This document shows, piece by piece, positions 6,994-12,488 of a stretch of 12,488 nt of DNA. This DNA is from Pseudomonadota bacterium (lineage in GTDB: Bacteria; Pseudomonadota; Gammaproteobacteria; Legionellales; Legionellaceae): the NCBI GenBank assembly GCA_021807845.1, contig JAKBCM010000026.1, positions 1 through 12,488 of the forward strand, given 5' to 3'. Position 1 is the stretch's first letter. Every line of letters starts with the position of its first letter. The position numbers and the translations under genes are program-made. The notes under the pieces are model-generated. The model searched no databases. It was given only the letters and a program-made list of their open reading frames with translations, and was not told the DNA's origin.

Positions 6994-7022
6994 AATATAG
7001 TAGCGATTTTTGTAATTTCAAG
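6994..7022 (-). promoter_or_regulatory. hsp20 promoter with sigma-32-like -35
   Basis: On the minus strand CTTGAAA (7016-7022) matches the -35 element of heat-shock sigma-32 promoters. After 16 bases comes TATATT (6994-6999), which is closer to a sigma-70 -10 than to the CCCCATnT of sigma-32. It may be a hybrid or sigma-70 promoter. A start near 6987 leaves a leader of about 37 bases ending in AGGAGG. A perfect TATAAT at 6962-6967 is too close to the start codon to be this gene's -10. Confidence 0.5.
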
Positions 7023-7073
7023 AGGCCTTGCTGTATTCCATGGTTACCTTATCATTGCGTGAGCGTCTTAACT

Positions 7074-7216
7074 CCCCACGTTATCCTGAGCACAACGAGG
7101 GATCTCCTTGCAGTGGCACGATTTTTACAGTAGCGAAAGATACAACAAGTATTTTTTACATTAACTTAATATGCGCCATTTTCTGGATCCCTCACTGTGT
7201 TGGATGACGTGGTGGG
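7074..7216. repeat. Imperfect palindromic intergenic repeat (MITE-like)
   Basis: The left arm (7074-7106, with CACGTTATCCTGAG and GAGGGATC) and the right arm (7185-7216, with GGATCCCTCA and GGATGACGTGG) are imperfect reverse complements over about 27 bases. They differ by a few substitutions and one or two single-base gaps, and enclose an AT-rich core of 78 bases with no coding capacity. The arm sequence is reminiscent of the dispersed 'GTCATCCTGAGC...GGATC' palindromes scattered through many proteobacterial genomes. It lies in the spacer between the divergent hsp20 and eamA genes. This one window cannot show whether it recurs. Confidence 0.6.
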
Positions 7217-7240
7217 AAGTTTCCTTGAGTATCATTATTT

Positions 7241-7269
7241 TTTACTTTTTCTACAAATAGCTCTAAAAT
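7241..7269 (+). promoter_or_regulatory. Probable promoter of eamA
   Basis: TTTACT (7241-7246) and TAAAAT (7264-7269), separated by 17 bases, give 4/6 and 5/6 matches to the sigma-70 boxes. Transcription would start near 7276, just upstream of GGAG (7285-7288) and the ATG at 7295. Confidence 0.5.
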
Positions 7270-7294
7270 AGACACAAATTTAGCGGAGTTGACC

Positions 7295-8191
7295 ATGCCT
7301 TTTACTCATTTGTTATTAGCTGTCTTAGTTGCCGTAGTTTGGGGCATTAATTTTATTTTTCTAAAACTGGGGCTCGATGAAATTTCACCCTTATTTTTAT
7401 GTGCGTTGCGATTTATCTTTGCAAGTCTTCCGGCTATCTTCTTTATCAAACCACCCAAAGCGCCTGTGAGAAAAATCATTTTATATGGGCTCATTATGTT
7501 CGACTTGCAGTTTTCTTGTTTATTTCTGGGACTTTATTTCGGAATGACCCCAGGAATGGCTTCTGTCATTGCCCAAGTGCAAGTCTTCTTTAGTTTGTTT
7601 TTTGCAGCGTTTTTTTTAAAATTACAACCCAGCTTTAAACAAGTCTTAGGTGCCTTGGTTTCTTTTTTAGGGATCGGGCTCATTGGCCTACATTGCGATC
7701 AGAACATCACGGCATTGGGCTTTATCTTTATTCTAGGGGCAGCTGCTGCTTGGGGAACTGGTAATCTCATCACGAAACAATTGAACGATGTGAACATGAT
7801 ATCTTTGGTCATTTGGGGAAGCTTTGTGGCCAGTATTCCTATGCTCCTCATCGCTCTTATCGTTGAAGGACCTAGTCGTATCATGGACAGCTATCAACAT
7901 CTATCCTGGAAAGGCATCTCATCTGTCTTTTATACGGTCTATATCTCAACCTGGGTTGGGTATGGTGTATGGAATTGGCTACTCAGTCGACACAACATAG
8001 CCACCGTTGTACCTTTCAGTTTAATGATCCCTATCATCGCCATTTTAAGCTCCGTACTTATTCTAGGCGAATCCTTAGAACCCTGGAAATTAATGGCGGG
8101 CTTTCTAGTTATTCTTGGGCTTTATATTAATATTGGTCGTTTGCCATTTATCAACATCAAAATAAAACAAGAAGCCTGTCAGAACAAATGA
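7295..8191 (+). CDS. eamA: EamA/DMT-family exporter, EamA-like (cysteine/O-acetylserine efflux)
   Basis: This is an inner-membrane drug/metabolite transporter with two EamA repeats and about ten membrane helices over 298 residues. It resembles E. coli EamA along its length: LLAVLVAVVWGINFIFLKLGL at the start, LCALRFIFASLPAIFF, MSLVIW-type NMISLVIWGSF in the middle, WVGYGVWNWLLSRH, and the ending GLYINIGRLP. E. coli EamA exports O-acetylserine and cysteine; substrate assignment here is by resemblance, and DMT transporters change substrate easily. The chosen ATG has GGAG 6 bases upstream. A TTG two codons earlier lies next to the ribosome site and is less likely. The stop overlaps the next gene as ATGA, suggesting one transcript, though no functional link between the two is evident. 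Confidence 0.85.
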   Translation: MPFTHLLLAVLVAVVWGINFIFLKLGLDEISPLFLCALRFIFASLPAIFFIKPPKAPVRKIILYGLIMFDLQFSCLFLGLYFGMTPGMASVIAQVQVFFSLFFAAFFLKLQPSFKQVLGALVSFLGIGLIGLHCDQNITALGFIFILGAAAAWGTGNLITKQLNDVNMISLVIWGSFVASIPMLLIALIVEGPSRIMDSYQHLSWKGISSVFYTVYISTWVGYGVWNWLLSRHNIATVVPFSLMIPIIAILSSVLILGESLEPWKLMAGFLVILGLYINIGRLPFINIKIKQEACQNK

Positions 8192-10674
8192 AATCAATCT
8201 TCTTTCATCTACAAAAAAACTACAGTTGGTTCAAACATCTACAAGCCACTCCAAGGATCTTGTCCATGAAATCTATGGCCCACCAACAATCCAGAACCAG
8301 TGTTGACGCCCCACGAACTTTATTCTCTGCACCCAAGATACCTCTACACAGAGATACTTATGTACAAAGCATCCAGCAGGAGTCATGTAGTTATAAGATT
8401 TTAGGGATTTCAGAAAATGCCACGGAAGATGGCATTATTAGTGCTTATAAAAGCCTGATGAGAAAGTATCACCCAGATAAACACCAGGAAGCAAAAGAGC
8501 TTGCCACCAGCGTTGTGCAAAAAATAGGGGATGCAAAAGATAAGGCGTTAGCCCAATTAACCGGCGATAAAACAACCTCGATGGATGTTGAAGAACAGTG
8601 CACTGATCACGATGTTTTTTTTAACCATTTACAAATGATCATCATTAGCGATGTGCTTTCACGCGGCGAAAATACCATTGATCTGCTTCATTCCAAAGAA
8701 GCGTATCATTTGGCCATGGTACTCCTTTGGATCCATCACTTTCATCATCAAACTGAATCAGTTTTTTTCCAAAACTTAAAACCAGCTTTTGCAAAGATCA
8801 CAACCAGAGAAAAGATCATTGAGTTTGCAAGACTCATAGCCCCTTTTACTCCAGAAAATCTAAATGATACGCTGCGTGAAAAAAATTTTCATGCGACTTT
8901 AACCAAAGCTAACGCTGCAGAAGAGATGGCGTTTAGCAGCCCTGTGAATATCAGTTGGAATTTTGCCATCCATGAGCTCGTACGAATCATCGATGATTTT
9001 GTGCTTTGCCATCCTGGCACTCCTTTTTTAATTCATCTTCGGCTAGAAAAAGCTTCCAAATCCATTGGCCTCGTCTATCAAAATGCTGAATTTTTTCTAT
9101 TTTCACCTCATCACCTTTTATTAAATAGGGATACCAATACTTTAAAACCCTTGAGTAAAGAGGAAGTATTACAGTTCATGTTCAAGCAATTTTATCCTTA
9201 TCGCAAAGTATTATTTGATAAAACGATGCCAGTGGCATCCTTGCCTATCACTTGCTGTAATTTTGTGAAAACCACATGCGTGCAAGATGAAAAAAATCCT
9301 CTGCAGATCCAATCGTTTGATTATCTCTCACATCATCACCCACTGAACACTGAGGCAGACGTAGAAAGACTATTGTTCAGTGTCAGAGACTGTCAAATAC
9401 AAGGCTTATTGGCCAGTTATTACCAAAAAGCACCTGAACAATTTTCCAAAGCTCTTTTGTGTGCCTTTTTGGACAATGCTGTTTTGACCAAAAACTTATT
9501 ATTTGCTTTTGAAATTTGTACCATCGCCAAGGATCCCACCTTGACTCGTTTCTTGAGTGCTTATTTCATCAATAACTATTTTACCCATGCACCCAACTAT
9601 GAGGATCTTAGCGACACCGTCGCTCAATTTAAAAAGCATGGCATCATATTAGCTGAGTTGATAGATCAACGATTCACGGACAGAGATAGCGAAATCCCTA
9701 AAGATGTAACCCTGTGCCTAGCAAATCCTATGGTATTCCAATCATTTCTAGATTTGGGATTTCAATTGAATGAGTCTAGAAGAGACATATTGGTTCGCCG
9801 ATTATCTGTCGATCTGCATGAAGCTGCTGAAACAAATAATGATTCGTATAAAACCACCTCTGAACAAGAAAAAATAGACATCGTTCTAAAAAATAATATC
9901 CTCATGATTCGTACCCTAACCGCACGTGGATATTCACTCCATGTTGGCAATGGCCATCCCCACAACCATTATCCATTTATGGCTTTATATAAAGCGAAGT
10001 GCCATGAGTTTCTATATGAATCATGTCTCAATGCAATCATCAACTTAGGCGCAACCGATGTGGATGGAAAAACCGTTCTAAACCATATCACGAGTCAACA
10101 AGATTGGGAGATGGTCCATTATCTTTATCAACAACATGCGCCTTATTCCTTTGGTCCACAAATCTCTTATACTGAAATTCCACTCTTGGCTGCCTGGTTT
10201 AAACAGATTCCGTTATTGAAGCCTATCTATCAAGCGCCTGATCCTCGTTTGCTGCTATCAATGACAGTCAAAGATGGCGACCCATTATCTGTGGCCTTAG
10301 AATTAGATAGAAAGGAAGCTATCGATTATTTATTAGGCCATGGGTTTTTAGAAAAATTTCAGCAAAATCCGATGTTCTATTTATATTGTACAAACCGTGC
10401 AGAAACCGCAGTTACATTGTTGCATTTGTTATCAATGGAAGAGCTTGCCACTTATCCGTTGGGAAAACCCTTGGCGCCATTTGATCATAAATCTGGCATT
10501 GAAGTGCAAAAAATTGCCATGAAAACAAGGGTCGCACATCCCTTTCAACCCAGCGATCTTTTAGGTCTTTCTCGAACCAAAGTAGATGACATGATAGCCA
10601 CGCTCCCATTGCCCCCACTAGAAAAAATAAGTCCGAAACACTCAAAAAAAGTCATCTACTCTGCAAACAAATAA
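8188..10674 (+). CDS. Large J-domain protein with ankyrin-like segments, function unknown
   Basis: The 828-residue protein has an N-terminal J domain (about residues 66-122): YKILGISENATEDGII, AYKSLMRKYHPDKH with the HPD triad at 95-97, and a C-terminal helix with QKIGDAKDKAL. It should therefore stimulate an Hsp70/DnaK ATPase. It lacks the G/F region, zinc finger and DnaJ C-terminal domains. The rest, about 700 residues, is soluble and mostly unrecognised. Two stretches look ankyrin-like: DVDGKTVLNHITSQQDW (about 624-640) and DPLSVALELDRKEAIDYLL (about 698-716). There is no signal peptide or membrane helix. The first 39 residues contain no acidic residue and several Lys, Arg and His. The ATG overlaps the eamA stop (ATGA). 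A second ATG at 8266 with AAGGA 8 bases upstream gives 802 residues and may be the true start. In Legionellales such proteins are often secreted effectors; here that is only inference. Confidence 0.85.
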   Translation: MKSIFFHLQKNYSWFKHLQATPRILSMKSMAHQQSRTSVDAPRTLFSAPKIPLHRDTYVQSIQQESCSYKILGISENATEDGIISAYKSLMRKYHPDKHQEAKELATSVVQKIGDAKDKALAQLTGDKTTSMDVEEQCTDHDVFFNHLQMIIISDVLSRGENTIDLLHSKEAYHLAMVLLWIHHFHHQTESVFFQNLKPAFAKITTREKIIEFARLIAPFTPENLNDTLREKNFHATLTKANAAEEMAFSSPVNISWNFAIHELVRIIDDFVLCHPGTPFLIHLRLEKASKSIGLVYQNAEFFLFSPHHLLLNRDTNTLKPLSKEEVLQFMFKQFYPYRKVLFDKTMPVASLPITCCNFVKTTCVQDEKNPLQIQSFDYLSHHHPLNTEADVERLLFSVRDCQIQGLLASYYQKAPEQFSKALLCAFLDNAVLTKNLLFAFEICTIAKDPTLTRFLSAYFINNYFTHAPNYEDLSDTVAQFKKHGIILAELIDQRFTDRDSEIPKDVTLCLANPMVFQSFLDLGFQLNESRRDILVRRLSVDLHEAAETNNDSYKTTSEQEKIDIVLKNNILMIRTLTARGYSLHVGNGHPHNHYPFMALYKAKCHEFLYESCLNAIINLGATDVDGKTVLNHITSQQDWEMVHYLYQQHAPYSFGPQISYTEIPLLAAWFKQIPLLKPIYQAPDPRLLLSMTVKDGDPLSVALELDRKEAIDYLLGHGFLEKFQQNPMFYLYCTNRAETAVTLLHLLSMEELATYPLGKPLAPFDHKSGIEVQKIAMKTRVAHPFQPSDLLGLSRTKVDDMIATLPLPPLEKISPKHSKKVIYSANK

Positions 10675-10713
10675 TTAACAGAACTCTTTTGTTTATTTTT
10701 CTCACCACCTTTT

Positions 10714-11346
10714 GTGAAGCAACAAATCGAGTCATTGGAGCAACTGGTCCGCATGCCCTTAAATCATCACATCCCCGATATTGCTTTTTACATCAATCAT
10801 CTCATTCAGTTGGATTCATGGATCCAAGAATCTATTCTATATATACAAAACAAAAATGATGACTTAAAGGCTAGGAAATACGATATTTTTACTGCAAAAG
10901 AAAAATATATGAATCACTTTGCCTGCCTTGAAAACGATACAAAACCCATAGGACTGATGGTTACTTATAATGATAAGGAGGAAGTTTGTGATTTTTGCTT
11001 TATTCCAGATCTTGGCTTTCTAGACGCTTATCATCTGCTTTCTCTTGACAGTCAATTTACCAGCGATGGTTTTGATAGCGAATGCAATTTATTGCGGCTA
11101 GATTTATCACACAGTGTCCAATCGTTGCATTTTTTAAAAATCATGTTTGAAATCATGCTCAACAAACAGTTTGACCAAACATTGGAGTTTGAAACCAAAC
11201 AAGGCAAGAAATGGTCACGCTTTTCTCTTTTTAATGACTGTTATTTTCAAAATAGAAAAGATGAACATCTGAAAACAAGGGAAAAACATCACGACGAATT
11301 TATCAGGCATCAACAAAATCAGAGGCTTTCTTGCCGGTTGATGTAG
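10714..11346 (+). CDS. Hypothetical protein, in frame with the preceding J-domain gene
   Basis: I do not recognise this 210-residue protein. It is soluble, with a helical N-terminal part (ESLEQLVR, YINHLIQLDSWIQESILYIQ), a middle that looks like beta strands (KPIGLMVTYNDKEEVCDFCFIPDLGF) and a highly charged tail ending in a run rich in Lys, His, Glu and Gln. No signal peptide, membrane helix or catalytic motif was seen. The GTG start at 10714 has no Shine-Dalgarno; an ATG at 10753 has GGAG 12 bases upstream, which is far. The frame is open from 10675, immediately after the TAA of the J-domain gene, so this could be the C-terminal end of one longer protein split by a nonsense change. It could equally be a small partner gene on the same transcript. 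Codon use looks like its neighbours. Confidence 0.6.
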   Translation: MKQQIESLEQLVRMPLNHHIPDIAFYINHLIQLDSWIQESILYIQNKNDDLKARKYDIFTAKEKYMNHFACLENDTKPIGLMVTYNDKEEVCDFCFIPDLGFLDAYHLLSLDSQFTSDGFDSECNLLRLDLSHSVQSLHFLKIMFEIMLNKQFDQTLEFETKQGKKWSRFSLFNDCYFQNRKDEHLKTREKHHDEFIRHQQNQRLSCRLM

Positions 11347-11359
11347 TGACTCATCAACC
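11336..11359. terminator. Hairpin spanning the stop codons of two convergent genes
   Basis: GGTTGATG (11336-11343) and CATCAACC (11352-11359) are exact reverse complements with an 8-base loop. The stop codon of the plus-strand gene (TAG, 11344-11346) starts the loop, and that of the minus-strand gene (11354-11356) lies in the right arm. The position suggests a bidirectional transcription end, but no T-run follows on either strand. Confidence 0.45.
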
Positions 11360-12109
11360 AACCACACTATACCCTGCATCTACGAATAAAGTTTGTCCTT
11401 TAATCATCTCAGCCTCAGGTAAACACAATAAATAGATGGCATTTGCTACATCCTCTGGCATTAAGGGACGGCCCGCGAGAGAATGAGCCTGATATTCATC
11501 CAGAAGTTCATTGCGATTGGGGAAATGCTTTAATGCATCGGTATCCACAACACCTGCTGAAACCGTATTAACACTGATACCTGCTTCTGCCAATTCAAGA
11601 CTTAAAGACCGGACTAGAGCTTCTAAAGCCGCTTTTGAAGCCCCTATAAATGCATAGTTTGGAATAGCGCGATGCGCGCCAAGGCTTGATAGTGCAATCA
11701 CACGACTACCTGGCGCCATCAAAGCACAACCTCCAACCACCAAATGATTCAATGCCAATGCATTGGTTTCCATACACCAACGCCAATGCTTGGTAGACAT
11801 TTTCATCGCAGGTTTTAATACCCCACTGGCTGCATTGCTGATGAGAAAATCAAGCCTGCTAAACTGTGCTTTAAACGCTACGAACATGTCCTGAACAGAA
11901 GTGTTTTCAGCAACATTAGCTTGAATGGCCATTGCTCGCTGCTCCATGCGCTCGATTTCTTGGACCAACGTATTGGCCTCATCAGAACTATTGTAATAGA
12001 CAATCGCCACATCACAGCCATGTTTTGCTAATTTCAGGGCAGTCGCGCGACCGATCCCCCTGGCTCCACCTGTGATTAAAGCCACTTTTCCTGTCAGGAT
12101 TTGACTCAT
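11354..12109 (-). CDS. fabL: Enoyl-[acyl-carrier-protein] reductase III, FabL type (SDR family)
   Basis: FabL is the NADPH-dependent enoyl-ACP reductase that finishes each fatty-acid elongation cycle in some bacteria. The protein is a short-chain dehydrogenase with the cofactor motif TGGARGIG (13-20 from this start), NAASG (92-96) and a Y-x6-K active site (Tyr152, Lys159 in YAFIGASK). The Y-x6-K spacing separates enoyl reductases from ordinary Y-x3-K SDRs. Stretches match my memory of Bacillus subtilis FabL closely: SNAASGVLKP, HWRWCMETNA, SKAALEALVRSLSLEL, and DTDALKHFPNR. The ATG at 12107-12109 gives 251 residues starting MSQILTGKVALITGG; a TTG three codons earlier is less likely. It is convergent with the hypothetical gene and divergent from the MFS gene. 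No strong ribosome site was found. Whether a FabI also exists cannot be told from here. Confidence 0.85.
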   Translation of the reverse strand: MSQILTGKVALITGGARGIGRATALKLAKHGCDVAIVYYNSSDEANTLVQEIERMEQRAMAIQANVAENTSVQDMFVAFKAQFSRLDFLISNAASGVLKPAMKMSTKHWRWCMETNALALNHLVVGGCALMAPGSRVIALSSLGAHRAIPNYAFIGASKAALEALVRSLSLELAEAGISVNTVSAGVVDTDALKHFPNRNELLDEYQAHSLAGRPLMPEDVANAIYLLCLPEAEMIKGQTLFVDAGYSVVG

Positions 12110-12140
12110 GATGAACAAACGCTCAATATGAAAAGGGGTG

Positions 12141-12172
12141 AAGCTACCTTTATTTATCTATATTGTCAATAT
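12141..12172 (-). promoter_or_regulatory. Possible fabL promoter overlapping a 13-bp palindrome
   Basis: A perfect -35 TTGACA on the minus strand (12164-12169) is followed after 17 bases by TAGCTT (12141-12146), a weak -10 that keeps T, A and the final T. The -35 sits inside the perfect odd palindrome ATATTG-T-CAATAT (12160-12172), which could be a regulator site controlling fabL and perhaps the divergent transporter. Confidence 0.35.
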
Positions 12173-12248
12173 TCGCCCTCGCTACTTGTTTAAGCTTCAC
12201 GAACTTTGTACCATCTGCACATCTTGATGTATGACATATAAAAATCAA

Positions 12249-12488
12249 ATGAATTCATCCTGGTTAAACAGCGTATTACCGATTGCCACCCTATTTTCAT
12301 TTCGCATGTTGGGGTTATTTATGCTGATTCCAGTATTTACGGTATATGCTCATGATTTGAATCATGCTACGCCAACACTGATTGGGATAGCCCTAGGCAG
12401 TTATGGTCTTAGCCAAGGTTTGTTACAAATCCCTTTTGGCATGCTGTCAGACAAATATGGTAGAAAATCTATCATTACATTGGGATTG
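12249..12488 (+). CDS. MFS transporter, YajR-like (N-terminal part, cut by window edge)
   Basis: Eighty codons are present, covering the first two to three membrane helices of a major facilitator superfamily protein. FSFRMLGLFMLIPVFTVYA and LIGIALGSYGLSQGLLQIPFG resemble the start of E. coli YajR. MFS motif A between helices 2 and 3 reads GMLSDKYGRK. YajR is a proton-driven exporter whose physiological substrate is uncertain, so no substrate is proposed. The ATG lacks a clear Shine-Dalgarno, and an AT-rich TATAAA lies only a few bases upstream (from 12237), so the leader may be very short. It is divergent from fabL across 139 bases. The C-terminal domain that YajR carries cannot be checked. 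Confidence 0.85.
   Translation, partial: MNSSWLNSVLPIATLFSFRMLGLFMLIPVFTVYAHDLNHATPTLIGIALGSYGLSQGLLQIPFGMLSDKYGRKSIITLGL

Noticed and set aside
6951..6995. Longer hsp20 start at the TTG codon (6993-6995)
   Set aside because: It would place the perfect AGGAGG inside the coding region and overlap the probable -10 box; the ATG at 6948-6950 fits family length.
7289..7294. TTG start of eamA two codons upstream
   Set aside because: It directly abuts GGAG, leaving no spacing; the ATG at 7295 has proper spacing of 6.
10665..10694. AAACAAA/TTTGTTT inverted repeat followed by T's as a terminator after the J-domain gene
   Set aside because: The stem is 7 bp of almost only A-T pairs with a 16-base loop; it would be too unstable to call.
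12110..12118. TTG start of fabL three codons upstream
   Set aside because: The ATG at 12107-12109 begins MSQ just ahead of the Rossmann strand, and the extension adds nothing conserved.
1..12488. tRNA, rRNA, CRISPR array, riboswitch, transposase or phage genes
   Set aside because: None was seen on reading either strand; only small palindromic elements were found.

Overview
The window looks like the chromosome of an AT-leaning gammaproteobacterium, most plausibly of the order Legionellales (an inference). The reasons are his genes in the order hisG-D-C-B-H-A-F with E. coli-like proteins, an EamA and a YajR-like transporter resembling the E. coli ones, and a large J-domain protein with ankyrin-like segments of the kind common in Legionellales. 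No tRNA, rRNA, CRISPR array, transposase or phage gene was seen.

Region 1 (1-5446, minus strand) is a compact histidine operon, hisG-hisD-hisCB-hisH-hisA-hisF, with hisF running off the left edge. Neighbouring genes overlap by 4 to 17 bases, and most Shine-Dalgarno sequences lie inside the preceding gene. HisC (transaminase) and the IGP-dehydratase part of HisB form one 548-residue polypeptide. The HAD-type histidinol-phosphatase half that E. coli HisB carries is absent.

Region 2 (5447-6269): a 73-base divergent spacer separates hisG from hisN on the plus strand. HisN is an inositol-monophosphatase-family histidinol-phosphate phosphatase that supplies the missing step. The spacer holds a near-consensus promoter for hisG and a perfect 20-bp dyad, TGTGCTA-N6-TAGCACA, lying on its -10 box and on a probable extended -10 for hisN. 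The dyad has the layout of a TrpR operator. There is no room for a classical his leader/attenuator, so repression by a TrpR-like regulator is the likely control.

Region 3 (6270-7294) holds a probable remnant of a hemolysin-type acyltransferase gene, a 13-bp-stem hairpin between convergent genes, a small heat-shock protein (minus) with its own promoter, and a 143-bp imperfect palindromic repeat.

Region 4 (7295-11346, plus strand) holds eamA (cysteine/O-acetylserine exporter family), then, overlapping by ATGA, an 828-residue J-domain protein and a 210-residue unknown protein. The last two are in the same frame and separated by a single TAA.

Region 5 (11354-12488) holds a FabL-type enoyl-ACP reductase (minus), convergent with region 4 across a hairpin, and a divergent, truncated YajR-like MFS transporter at the right edge.

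The strongest candidates for something not routinely described are the HisC-HisB fusion coupled to HisN under one shared operator, and the J-domain / in-frame-stop locus.
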